Shown one piece after another: positions 52,931-60,921 of a DNA stretch of 64,000 nt. The DNA comes from Temperatibacter marinus (GTDB taxonomy: Bacteria; Pseudomonadota; Alphaproteobacteria; Sphingomonadales; Kordiimonadaceae), in NCBI RefSeq assembly GCF_031598375.1, contig NZ_CP123872.1:1364001-1428000 (forward strand), written 5' to 3'. The first letter of the stretch is position 1. Each line of letters opens with the position of its first letter. The notes under the pieces were generated by a model, which was not told where the DNA came from, made no database searches, and saw nothing but the letters and a program-made list of their open reading frames with translations. A program made the translations under genes and the position numbers.

Positions 52931-53557
52931 TTAGCTTTCTAGTTCAACATCCCAATAGAGGAAATCTCGCCAGCTCTCATGACAGAAGTTCGGTGGGAAG
53001 TGCCTGCCTTGTCCTTGAAGCTCAAAAGTCGTTGGTTGTTTAGGCGGGTAAGGTAAATTCATGCCAGCCTCTGCTGGGGTGCGGCCGCCTTTTCTGCGAT
53101 TACAAGGGCCACAGCTTGCTACAATATTTTCCCAGCTTGTAATGCCGCCGTATGTGCGGGGAATAACATGATCAAAAGTGAGATCCTCTCCTCGGTGTGG
53201 GGTGGCGCAGTACTGGCAGGAAAATTTATCTCTCAGAAATAAATTAAATCGAGTGAAAGCAGGGTAGGCGGGTTGTTTGATATATTCTCTGAGAGCAATA
53301 ACACTTGGAAGTTTTAGAGAGGTTGAGGGGGAGTGAACTTCATGGTCATATTCGGCGATAGTTTGAACTTTTTCTAGAAACACAGCTTTTAAAGCCGTCT
53401 GCCAGTCCCATAAACTGAGAGGGAAATAACTTAAAGGCCTGAAGTCTGCATTCAGGACAAGTGCTGGACATCCGCCTTTGAGGTTTGGCGCTTCTCGCCT
53501 GACATATGCCTTTGAATGATGTGGATGAAATTCAGTTGATTTAAAGTCCAAGCCCAT
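52931..53557 (-). CDS. HNH endonuclease family protein
   Basis: The 208-residue protein has a zinc-supported HNH fold. CQYC is followed by LTFDHVIPRTYGG with the catalytic His, then WENIVASCGPCNRRKG with the second zinc pair and RTPAEAGM. The N-terminal ALVLNADFRPLSYFPLSLWDW is typical of a housekeeping-type family widespread in bacteria, not tied to introns or restriction systems. GGGAGAGG precedes the ATG at 53557; the frame is open to an earlier ATG at 53587. Biological role is unknown. Confidence 0.85.
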   Translation of the reverse strand: MGLDFKSTEFHPHHSKAYVRREAPNLKGGCPALVLNADFRPLSYFPLSLWDWQTALKAVFLEKVQTIAEYDHEVHSPSTSLKLPSVIALREYIKQPAYPAFTRFNLFLRDKFSCQYCATPHRGEDLTFDHVIPRTYGGITSWENIVASCGPCNRRKGGRTPAEAGMNLPYPPKQPTTFELQGQGRHFPPNFCHESWRDFLYWDVELES

Positions 53558-53734
53558 GACGACCTCTCCCAGTCCGACCATCCCCATGGCCGTTCAAAGT
53601 CCGTTCCGTCCCTGACTGCTATCTTATTTGAAAAGATAGTCTTTCTATAGTCTCACTAATGGAAATTAGTGACATTTATAAGAAAGTTACACTATATTTT
53701 AAAGAAACTCAAATATCTCTGCCGAGTAGACCTT

Positions 53735-54559
53735 ATGACAAACACTATACGTACTAGATTTGCACCAAGCCCGACGGGATATCTACACCGCGGTCATGCT
53801 TTATCGGCGCTTTATGCTTTCGATTTTGCACAAAAGCATGGGGGAGAATTTCTTCTAAGAATTGAAGATATTGATACTGTTCGATGCCGGGAGGATTATA
53901 TACAGCCGATGTTAGATGACTTGACGTGGCTTGGTTTATCATGGCCAGAGCCTGTTCGTCGTCAAAGTCAGCATTTCGAGGACTATCAGAATGCGCTCTC
54001 TAAACTTGATGCCTTAGGAGTGTTATATCCTTGTACTTGCACGCGGAAACAAATCCAAGCCGCGCATCCTGTAATGGGGAAAGAAGGGCCGCTGTATCCA
54101 GGTCTCTGTAAAGGGAAAGCTCTTACCTTATCTGAAGAATATGTTATTCGATTGGATCTTGAAAAGGCCGAAAATTACTTGCGTGATCAGGGCCGTTATC
54201 CGACCCAGTGGCTTGATCTAGAAAAAGGAATGCAACAGAGTTGTCCTTTAGCGCTGGGGGATGTGGTTCTATCCCGAAAAGATACCCCAACAAGTTATCA
54301 TTTGTCTGTTGTTGTTGATGATGCTCTTCAGGGGATTACGCATGTGATTAGAGGAATGGATTTATTTTACTCGACCCATATCCATGCCATTTTACAGGCG
54401 TTGCTCGAGTTCGAACAACCAACTTATATACATCATCAACTTATGGTGGACGCTGAGGGCAAGAAGTTTTCTAAACGGGATAAATCAGAAACGCTACAGT
54501 CTATTCGAGAACAAAACGCTTGTGCGGCAGTATTTATTGAAAACCTGCCCCTCCGTTAG
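53735..54559 (+). CDS. gluQRS: Glutamyl-Q tRNA(Asp) synthetase
   Basis: The 274-residue protein is a truncated glutamyl-tRNA synthetase that attaches glutamate to queuosine in tRNA-Asp. It has the class I HIGH-like motif (PSPTGYLHRGHALSAL), the zinc ligands CTC with YPGLC, IRGMDLFYSTHIHAILQAL and the KMSKS-like FSKRDKS. The anticodon-binding domain of full GltX is absent, as expected. The ATG at 53735 gives a normal N-terminus (MTNTIRTRFAP). Its TAG interlocks with the TAA of the convergent beta-helix gene. Confidence 0.92.
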   Translation: MTNTIRTRFAPSPTGYLHRGHALSALYAFDFAQKHGGEFLLRIEDIDTVRCREDYIQPMLDDLTWLGLSWPEPVRRQSQHFEDYQNALSKLDALGVLYPCTCTRKQIQAAHPVMGKEGPLYPGLCKGKALTLSEEYVIRLDLEKAENYLRDQGRYPTQWLDLEKGMQQSCPLALGDVVLSRKDTPTSYHLSVVVDDALQGITHVIRGMDLFYSTHIHAILQALLEFEQPTYIHHQLMVDAEGKKFSKRDKSETLQSIREQNACAAVFIENLPLR

Positions 54560-55623
54560 CGCGACTGCTCACTCATCATTTTTTTAAGCATCGTATATGC
54601 GCGGTCTGTGGCTGGCCAGTAAGGGAGTTCTGGATGAGGGCCAAAACCAAACTCTTCTCTGCTCTTAATGAGGATGTTATCCTCTGGAACCCATCTTTTG
54701 AAAAAACCAACCAAAACATTGCCAGAGGCTGTTGGATAATCCAAACTTTTATGGATTCCTAGTAAATAAGACCCAGCTTCTCGATCTGTGATGATAAGAT
54801 TATTCGTCATAGAGAATTTATTTTTTTTATGACGGACACCTTCGACACCCCAGCTTAAAAGTTCATAATTTACAGACCCAGGACCTTCGATCAGCATATT
54901 GTCGCGTATGATCACTTCTCCCCCGTTAGGGACATCAATTAAACGACTATCGTCGCCGTCAAGAGATGCGACTATAGAGTTTTGAATAATAGTAACAGCA
55001 GCACGAGATTTAATTTCGTGAGCTTGATCTTTCGCACTAATGAAAACAGAACGTCGAATGGCTAATTTGTCGCCGTTCATATAGATTGCATGAGCCCGCC
55101 CTTTTTTACCGATCCGTTCAAATCGAGAATTCACAACTTCTAAAGTGCCAACTTTACCTGAGGTTAAAATACCAGATTGACTATCATGAAAATAGACATT
55201 CATGACCTTCAGGTTCTTCCCTTCGGCTCGGATGCAACTTCCATTGTTATGTTCAGCTTTTGCCCCAGAACATTCAATGTTTTTAATGATTGTATTACTG
55301 CCCTTTATCACAAAAGTCGCCTTACCTTTGGTGATCGTGTCAACAAAATGCGTTCCTTTGCTGCCAGAAATAATAACACCATTGCGCTTAAGCTCTCCGG
55401 CTTGTCGGTAGATGCCAGGGCCAATTTTAATAAAGCCGTTATCTGTCACCATATTGAAGGCCACCTGGATGTCTCTTACAACTCTATTGTTAACAAGGAT
55501 TTCACCTTCCTCTAGCATCTCTGCCTTGATGAAATCTTGAGCATAGCTAGGCGACATTGCTGAGAAGGAAAAGATAGCAAGGACGGTTAGGTGAAACTTT
55601 TGCAATCGGCTTAGGCAGTTCAT
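54556..55623 (-). CDS. Exported right-handed beta-helix protein
   Basis: The 355-residue protein has a signal peptide (FHLTVLAIFSFSAMSPSYAQ) and repeating short strands typical of a parallel beta-helix. Rungs such as GVIISGSKGTHFVDTI, FVIKGSNTIIKNIECSGA, LKVMNVYFHDSQSGIL, LEVVNSRFERIG and VTIIQNSIVASLDG can be lined up. No catalytic lyase residues can be assigned, so polysaccharide binding or degradation is only possible. GAGGA lies 10 bases before the ATG at 55623. Confidence 0.78.
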   Translation of the reverse strand: MNCLSRLQKFHLTVLAIFSFSAMSPSYAQDFIKAEMLEEGEILVNNRVVRDIQVAFNMVTDNGFIKIGPGIYRQAGELKRNGVIISGSKGTHFVDTITKGKATFVIKGSNTIIKNIECSGAKAEHNNGSCIRAEGKNLKVMNVYFHDSQSGILTSGKVGTLEVVNSRFERIGKKGRAHAIYMNGDKLAIRRSVFISAKDQAHEIKSRAAVTIIQNSIVASLDGDDSRLIDVPNGGEVIIRDNMLIEGPGSVNYELLSWGVEGVRHKKNKFSMTNNLIITDREAGSYLLGIHKSLDYPTASGNVLVGFFKRWVPEDNILIKSREEFGFGPHPELPYWPATDRAYTMLKKMMSEQSR

Positions 55624-55814
55624 GATAGAGCGATCCTCAATCCTGTGTGTTAATCTGACAAGAGTATGGGGGATGCAGTAGGGGCGAGTCAAAATATTTC
55701 TTAGGAGAGAATTGCTTGATTTGCCCTTGCCTGAAGGCGGAAAGAGATTATACTTTAGCTCAACTCTGTTGTTTACTGCAGCAACGCAGGTAAACCAGTC
55801 TACGGGAAATCATC

Positions 55815-56012
55815 ATGACTCAGTTTTTTTTCATCATAGCGATCTTATTCGCACTCGCAACTCTCGGATTTTTACTCTTTGGTGTGGGCCGAATGTCCCA
55901 ACAGGGCGTCGAAAATGCCAAAAAGTCTAATAAATTAATGCGCTATAGAATTTTGTTTCAAGGATTAGCCGTTTTGGCCCTCTTTTTACTCGCGATGGCG
56001 GCGTCAAGCTAA
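55815..56012 (+). CDS. HIG1-like twin-transmembrane protein
   Basis: The 65-residue protein has two hydrophobic helices (FFFIIAILFALATLGFLLFG and ILFQGLAVLALFLLAMAAS) joined by a polar loop with NKLMRYRILFQG. That loop resembles the HIG1 signature seen in respiratory-complex assembly factors and in small alphaproteobacterial twin-TM proteins. It ends with a TAATG overlap into the adenosyltransferase gene. A role near cytochrome oxidase or membrane complexes is inferred from the fold, not shown. Confidence 0.75.
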   Translation: MTQFFFIIAILFALATLGFLLFGVGRMSQQGVENAKKSNKLMRYRILFQGLAVLALFLLAMAASS

Positions 56013-56596
56013 TGGTAAAGTTAAATAAAATTTATACACGCACAGGTGACTCTGGTGAAACAGGGCTGGTAGATGGCAGTCGGTTGAGTAAAGCCGATTC
56101 TCGCGTCATCGCTTATGGTACTGTCGATGAAGCAAATAGTACGATTGGATTGGTGAGGTTACATACCAAAGACATAGCTGATGCAGATCAGAAGTTACAA
56201 GCCATTCAAAACGACTTATTTGATCTGGGTGCTGATCTAGCAACACCGAAAGCAGATGGGGAACATGGTTTTGAGCCCAGTGAAATGGTGCTGAGAATAG
56301 TTGCTGAGCAAGTGGCGCGCCTGGAAAAAGAAATCGACCAGATGAATGAAAAACTTGATCCATTGACAAGCTTTATCCTGCCGGGCGGTTCTGCGATCAG
56401 TGCCCATCTTCACCTCTCAAGGACTGTTGTAAGGCGGGCTGAGAGAGATACAGTTGTTGCGGCGCAGCGTACAGATATCAATCCTCTTGCAATCCAGTAT
56501 CTCAACAGATTGTCTGACCACCTTTTTGTAATGGGAAGGCTTCTAAATGAAGGTGGGAAAGCAGATTTCCTTTGGATTCCTGGTGGAAATCGATAG
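56012..56596 (+). CDS. PduO-type cob(I)alamin adenosyltransferase
   Basis: The 194-residue protein has the PduO family start KIYTRTGDSGETGLVDG with the ATP-binding residues, then DSRVIAYGTVDEANSTIGLV, and late in the chain FILPGGS and RTVVRRAERD, followed by YLNRLSDHLFVMGR. It transfers the adenosyl group of ATP to reduced cobalamin, making coenzyme B12. It complements the B12-uptake operon at 42.6-48.1 kb, although no B12-dependent enzyme lies in the window. Start is coupled to the HIG1-like gene. Confidence 0.92.
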   Translation: MVKLNKIYTRTGDSGETGLVDGSRLSKADSRVIAYGTVDEANSTIGLVRLHTKDIADADQKLQAIQNDLFDLGADLATPKADGEHGFEPSEMVLRIVAEQVARLEKEIDQMNEKLDPLTSFILPGGSAISAHLHLSRTVVRRAERDTVVAAQRTDINPLAIQYLNRLSDHLFVMGRLLNEGGKADFLWIPGGNR

Positions 56597-56669
56597 GGAA
56601 ATTTTGAAAGAAATGCTTCGTCATTTTAAGAAGTAAAATATATTAGACGCTGCAGTGCAATAATTCCGT

Positions 56670-56698
56670 TTGACTCTTGCTTGCTCAAATGGTTTAAA
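56670..56698 (+). promoter_or_regulatory. Candidate promoter of etfBA
   Basis: TTGACT (56670-56675) and TTTAAA (56693-56698) with a 17-base spacer lie about 75 bases before etfB. The -10 box matches the consensus only in four positions. Confidence 0.45.
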
Positions 56699-56732
56699 AC
56701 AGTGTAATTGTCTATTGGGCAAATTAATGATG

Positions 56733-56744
56733 GTCTTTAAAGAC
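56733..56744 (+). promoter_or_regulatory. Perfect 12-bp palindrome in the etfB leader
   Basis: GTCTTTAAAGAC is an exact palindrome between the predicted promoter and etfB, about 29 bases before the ATG. It could be an operator or simply AT-rich chance, and no copy is seen elsewhere in the window. Confidence 0.3.
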
Positions 56745-56772
56745 TGAGGAAGTGTAAACAGGAGAATAATTC

Positions 56773-57519
56773 ATGAAGGTTCTGGTCCCTGTAAAACGCG
56801 TTGTTGATTATAATGTCAAAGTACGTGTGAAGTCAGATAATACTGGCGTAGAACTAGCTAATGTTAAAATGTCGATGAACCCCTTTGATGAAATTGCTGT
56901 GGAAGAAGCAATTCGTTTAAAAGAAGCGGGTATTGTTTCTGAAATTGTTGTGGTCTCTATTGGTCCCAAAGCGGCTAGCGAAACTATTCGCACAGGCCTA
57001 GCGATGGGCGGTGATCGTGGTATTCTCGTTACTGAAGATAGTGATGTCGAACCCCTTGCTGTTGCTAAAATCCTAAAAGGAATTGTTGAAGAAGAAAGCC
57101 CTGAAATGGTTATTCTTGGGAAGCAGGCAATTGACGGCGATAATAATCAGACGGGTCAAATGCTAGCGCAGCTTCTTGGCTGGCCGCAGGGTACATTTGC
57201 TTCAAAAGTTGTGGTTGCTGACGGTGCCGCTGACGTTACCCGTGAGATTGATGGGGGTCTTGAAACTGTAAAACTTCAATTGCCAGCGGTTGTGACCACA
57301 GATCTAAGATTGAATGAGCCACGGTATGCTTCTCTGCCCAATATTATGAAGGCAAAACGTAAGCCAATCGCTGATAAAACAGCGGCAGATTACGGCGTTG
57401 ATGTATCTCCACGTGTGACAGTGCTTAAGGTAGAAGAGCCAGCATCACGTGAAGCAGGGATCATGGTTGACTCTGTTGAAGAGCTAGTGGCGAAACTTAA
57501 AGAAAAAGGAGCCCTCTAA
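56773..57519 (+). CDS. etfB: Electron transfer flavoprotein beta subunit
   Basis: The 248-residue subunit binds AMP and pairs with EtfA to collect electrons from acyl-CoA dehydrogenases. It starts [19 protein letters not shown]. The family pattern includes [58 protein letters not shown] and [35 protein letters not shown] precedes the ATG. It ends with a TAATG overlap to etfA. It would accept electrons from the acyl-CoA dehydrogenase at 5.7-7.5 kb. Confidence 0.96.
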   Translation: MKVLVPVKRVVDYNVKVRVKSDNTGVELANVKMSMNPFDEIAVEEAIRLKEAGIVSEIVVVSIGPKAASETIRTGLAMGGDRGILVTEDSDVEPLAVAKILKGIVEEESPEMVILGKQAIDGDNNQTGQMLAQLLGWPQGTFASKVVVADGAADVTREIDGGLETVKLQLPAVVTTDLRLNEPRYASLPNIMKAKRKPIADKTAADYGVDVSPRVTVLKVEEPASREAGIMVDSVEELVAKLKEKGAL

Positions 57520-58445
57520 TGACTGCTCTTGTAATTGTAGAACATGATAATTGTGAAGTTAAAGATGCGACATTAGCGACAGTGACCGCCGCCAAAAATT
57601 TTGGGGATGTGCACTTACTTGTTGCTGGGTCGGAGTGTGGCTCTGTTGCTGAGGCTGCGGCGACCATAGACGGTGTTTCAAAAGTTCTGGTTGCTGATGA
57701 TGCAGCTTATGCGCATTCTCTGGCATCTGAACTTGCCAATATTACCCTCTCAGTCGCAGGAGAGTATGACGCTATTCTTGCTCCGGCAACCACGACGGGT
57801 AAAAACTTTTTACCGCGTGTCGCTGCTTCTCTCGACGTGGCTCAAATTTCTGACATTGTTTCTGTTGAAAGCACAGATACTTTTAAACGTCCGATTTATG
57901 CTGGTAATGCGATTGCTACAGTGCAGTCATCAGACACGAAGAAAGTCATTACAGTACGTGCCACTGCTTTTGATAAAGCGGCTGCAACAGGCGGGTCTGC
58001 GGAAGTGGTATCAGTAGATGCAACTGAAGGATCTGGAAAATCAAGCTATGTGGGTAGCGAACTTTCTGAAAGTGATCGTCCAGAATTAACCTCTGCTAAG
58101 GTGATTATCTCCGGCGGTCGTGGCATGGGTTCTGGAGAAAATTTCTCTATCATTGAAGCTGTGGCAGACAAATTAGGCGCTGCTGTAGGAGCTTCTCGAG
58201 CGGCTGTAGACGCAGGCTTTGTCCCGAATGATTATCAGGTTGGCCAAACAGGGAAGATTGTTGCCCCAGAGCTGTATATTGCTGTGGGCATTTCCGGTGC
58301 AATTCAACATTTAGCAGGCATGAAAGACAGTAAAATTATTGTCGCCATCAATAAAGACGAAGAAGCACCAATTTTTCAGGTTGCTGATTATGGTCTTGTT
58401 GCGGACTTGTTTGAAGCTGTTCCTGAGCTTGAAAAAGCCCTTTAA
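57519..58445 (+). CDS. etfA: Electron transfer flavoprotein alpha subunit
   Basis: The 308-residue subunit carries FAD. Its C-terminal domain shows the FAD-binding signature: ISGGRGMGSGENF, then GAAVGASRAAVDAGFVPND, YQVGQTGKIVAPELYIAVG and SGAIQHLAGMKDSKIIVAIN. The N-terminal half has the adenine-binding Rossmann-like strands. The first four residues of the gene are set by the TAATG overlap with etfB. A terminator lies 14 bases downstream, so hbd is transcribed separately or by read-through. Confidence 0.96.
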   Translation: MTALVIVEHDNCEVKDATLATVTAAKNFGDVHLLVAGSECGSVAEAAATIDGVSKVLVADDAAYAHSLASELANITLSVAGEYDAILAPATTTGKNFLPRVAASLDVAQISDIVSVESTDTFKRPIYAGNAIATVQSSDTKKVITVRATAFDKAAATGGSAEVVSVDATEGSGKSSYVGSELSESDRPELTSAKVIISGGRGMGSGENFSIIEAVADKLGAAVGASRAAVDAGFVPNDYQVGQTGKIVAPELYIAVGISGAIQHLAGMKDSKIIVAINKDEEAPIFQVADYGLVADLFEAVPELEKAL

Positions 58446-58458
58446 GAAACACCAAGAA

Positions 58459-58487
58459 AAGGCACCACTTGATGGCGCCTTTTTTTC
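58459..58487 (+). terminator. Intrinsic terminator after etfA
   Basis: AAGGCACCA pairs with TGGCGCCTT with one mismatch around CTTGA, followed by a run of seven T residues. Confidence 0.85.
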
Positions 58488-58533
58488 TTTGGAAAATTAA
58501 GAGGCGACCATAAAAGGCCTTAGGGATTTGGAA

Positions 58534-59406
58534 ATGATAAAAAACATAGGAATTATCGGCGCAGGACAGATGGGTAATGGTATTGCCCATGTTTGCGCAC
58601 AGTCAGGCTATAGTGTCATTCTACAAGATGTTTCTCTAGACCGTGCTGAATCGGGCCTGGCTGTGATTGATAAAAATATGCAGCGTCAGCTGTTAAAGGG
58701 TAAAATTTCTGAGACAGATTTGTCCGAGGCGCTTGCTCGCATAACGCCTTCTGGAACGCCAGTAGATTTGGCTGATTGCGACATTGTTATTGAAGCTGCT
58801 ACAGAGAATGAGCACGTAAAAGTGGCTATATTTGAAGAGCTTTGCAAGCATTTGAAGCCGGAAGCTTTGATCGCCTCAAATACGTCGTCAATTTCAATTA
58901 CGCGCCTTGCCTCTGGGACTGATCGTCCTGGTCAGTTTATGGGGGTTCATTTTATGAATCCAGTGCCGGTTATGAAACTGGTGGAGCTTATTCCAGGCAT
59001 TGCCACAGATGAGGCGGCCTCGCAAACATTTAGAACCTTTGTCGATAGCCTTGGAAAGACAACGTCAGAATCTGAAGATTTTCCTGCTTTTATCGTGAAT
59101 CGCATTTTGATCCCAATGATTAATGAAGCCATCTATACTCTCTATGAGGGGGTCGGGAGTGTAGAAGGCATTGATAGTGCCATGCGCCTTGGGGCAAACC
59201 ATCCAATGGGGCCACTTCAATTGGCAGATTTTATCGGCCTTGATACGTGTTTATCGATCATGCAAGTCCTGCATGAAGGACTGTCAGATACAAAATATCG
59301 TCCATGCCCCTTATTAGTAAAATATGTTGAAGCAGGATGGTTAGGACGAAAGACTGGGCGAGGATTTTATGATTATACTTCGGATGTGCCAACGCCTACA
59401 CGGTAA
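58534..59406 (+). CDS. 3-hydroxybutyryl-CoA dehydrogenase
   Basis: The 290-residue single-domain enzyme oxidises or reduces short 3-hydroxyacyl-CoA with NAD(P). It has GIIGAGQMGNGIAHVCAQSG for dinucleotide binding, IEAATENEHVK, NTSSISITRLA, MGVHFMNPVPVMKLVEL with the catalytic His and GRKTGRGFYDY. This short form lacks the hydratase domain of the FadB-type protein at 2.2-4.4 kb and probably handles C4 substrates. AGGGA precedes the ATG at 58534; a TTG at 58528 is an alternative. A strong terminator follows. Confidence 0.93.
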   Translation: MIKNIGIIGAGQMGNGIAHVCAQSGYSVILQDVSLDRAESGLAVIDKNMQRQLLKGKISETDLSEALARITPSGTPVDLADCDIVIEAATENEHVKVAIFEELCKHLKPEALIASNTSSISITRLASGTDRPGQFMGVHFMNPVPVMKLVELIPGIATDEAASQTFRTFVDSLGKTTSESEDFPAFIVNRILIPMINEAIYTLYEGVGSVEGIDSAMRLGANHPMGPLQLADFIGLDTCLSIMQVLHEGLSDTKYRPCPLLVKYVEAGWLGRKTGRGFYDYTSDVPTPTR

Positions 59407-59428
59407 AGACATCTCCGAAGAAGAAGAT

Positions 59429-59460
59429 TATAGCCTCCACATTTGGAGGCTATTTTTTTA
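59429..59460 (+). terminator. Intrinsic terminator after 3-hydroxybutyryl-CoA dehydrogenase
   Basis: ATAGCCTCC (59430-59438) pairs perfectly with GGAGGCTAT (59445-59453) around ACATTT and is followed by a T-run. Confidence 0.9.
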
Positions 59461-59598
59461 TCCTATAGTGTTAGATTGGCCTAAGGTAGGGCGGGTTTAC
59501 GATAAGAAAAACTAACCCTGATTCATAAGATAAAATGGCGGGCATTTTCTCAGATACTTGCTATGATGCCTGCTATCCGTAAGATAAGGGAATTAAAT

Positions 59599-60285
59599 AT
59601 GACACCGTTTAAAATAGTGATAGGTAATAAAAACTATTCAAGCTGGAGTTTCCGTGGTTGGCTCGCGCTTGAAGTATTAGAGGTTGAATTTGAAGAGATA
59701 TTACTTCCTCTCGATACACCTGAGTTTTTTGAGAAAATTAAAGGCCTTAACCCTTCCGGGACTGTTCCAGCTGTCTGGCATGGAGATACGCTTGTATGGG
59801 ATAGTCTTGCGATTATTGATTATCTTGACAAAGTGTTCCCCGACTACGGCTATTGGCCAACGTCGCCTGAAGCCTATGCATGGGCGCGGGGCATGAGCGC
59901 AGAAATGCATTCCGGTTTATTTGGCTTAAGAGCGCACTGCCCAATGAATATGCGGGAGCATTTTAAAGGACTATCTCTTGCAGATCACGTGCAGAAAAAT
60001 GTTGACCGCATTGAATATTTATGGACGCAAGCCTTAGAAAAATTTTCTGGCGCGGGTCCCTATCTCTTTGGGAACAAACTTACTGGCGCGGATATTATGT
60101 TTGCCCCTGTCGTGAGCCGTTTCCGTACCTACGATATAAAGCTGAATGAGCGCTGCGAGGCATACCGAAAAGCCATAGAATCTTCTGACGCCTATAGTAA
60201 ATGGTATAAAGCCGGCATTCAAGAAAGCTGGATTGTAGATCAAGATGAAATTGATCGGGCAGTAAAAATTCTAGGCGCAGAATGA
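59599..60285 (+). CDS. Glutathione S-transferase family protein
   Basis: The 228-residue protein has the thioredoxin-like N-terminal domain (FKIVIGNKNYSSWSFRGW), with the cis-proline region GLNPSGTVPAVWH and the glutathione-binding DSLAIIDYL. An all-helical C-terminal domain follows. The Ser/Tyr positions near residue 12-14 are the candidate catalytic residues. Substrate is unknown. AAGGGAATTAAAT precedes the ATG at 59599; the upstream open frame to 59563 is not supported. The stop lies in a 20-base direct repeat that continues to the 3' end of the convergent TlpA-like gene. Confidence 0.83.
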   Translation: MTPFKIVIGNKNYSSWSFRGWLALEVLEVEFEEILLPLDTPEFFEKIKGLNPSGTVPAVWHGDTLVWDSLAIIDYLDKVFPDYGYWPTSPEAYAWARGMSAEMHSGLFGLRAHCPMNMREHFKGLSLADHVQKNVDRIEYLWTQALEKFSGAGPYLFGNKLTGADIMFAPVVSRFRTYDIKLNERCEAYRKAIESSDAYSKWYKAGIQESWIVDQDEIDRAVKILGAE

Positions 60286-60315
60286 AATTTTTAGGCGCAG
60301 AATAAAATTTTAGGC
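60269..60315. repeat. Short tandem repeat (20-base unit) at the end of the GST gene
   Basis: The unit TTNTAGGCGCAGAATRAAAT occurs twice in succession, at 60269-60288 and 60289-60308, followed by a partial third TTTTAGGC. The first copy contains the GST stop (GCA GAA TGA), the second repeats it as GCA GAA TAA, and the third forms the stop of the opposing TlpA-like gene. It looks like a recent slippage duplication. Confidence 0.7.
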
Positions 60316-60894
60316 ATTGATCAATTTTGTGAACAGCAAGAGTGCATCTGCACTGGCCCAGTCTAGGGGGCCGATGTATTCAGCGATTATCATACCTGTT
60401 TTATCCACCACATAGCTGGTTGGCAATTTTCCTTCGGCCATTTTTGTGGCTGTGTTCATTCGCTTGTCAGCATAGAGAGAAAGGCCGTTCACTTTCCATT
60501 CTTTGAGAGTGCGGTCTGCCCTTTTCAGCCCCCCAATGTCTTGATTGATTGCGACAACTTCAAAGCGATCTCCGCCTAATTTTTGTTGAAGGAGGGCGAC
60601 ATCATGCATTTCATATTTGCACGGGGCGCACCAGCTGGCCCATAGATTGATGAAAAGCACTTTACCTTTCAGGGAAGAAAGTTTAGCTGGGGTACCATCT
60701 TCGAGTTCAATAATGTGGTCAGGCAGAGGTTTCGGTACCTCATAAAATGTCAATTTTTTCATCTCTCCTGAAACAAAAGCCTCAAATTCACTTTTTGTAT
60801 AAGAAGTGTTTGAGCTTGTGCCCAGCAGGTTATATGCTGCACCAAGAATGATAATAAGGATAAGTGACATAACAATAAGAGATTGACGTGTCAT
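60310..60894 (-). CDS. TlpA-like membrane-anchored thioredoxin
   Basis: The 194-residue protein has an N-terminal helix ([20 protein letters not shown]) and a periplasmic thioredoxin domain with the redox motif [19 protein letters not shown] precedes it and [11 protein letters not shown] holds the cis-proline. TlpA/ResA relatives reduce apo-cytochromes or copper-site cysteines during respiratory-complex assembly; the partner is unknown. AGGGGG lies close before the ATG at 60894. Only 27 bases separate it from the argH start on the other strand. Confidence 0.85.
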   Translation of the reverse strand: MTRQSLIVMSLILIIILGAAYNLLGTSSNTSYTKSEFEAFVSGEMKKLTFYEVPKPLPDHIIELEDGTPAKLSSLKGKVLFINLWASWCAPCKYEMHDVALLQQKLGGDRFEVVAINQDIGGLKRADRTLKEWKVNGLSLYADKRMNTATKMAEGKLPTSYVVDKTGMIIAEYIGPLDWASADALLLFTKLINA

Positions 60895-60921
60895 GGGGCC
60901 CCCTCTAACGGACTGAGTAAC

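Noticed and set aside
60896-60903. GGGGCCCC palindrome between the tlpA-like and argH genes
   Set aside because: Part of it is the G-rich SD of the tlpA-like gene; no independent regulatory evidence.
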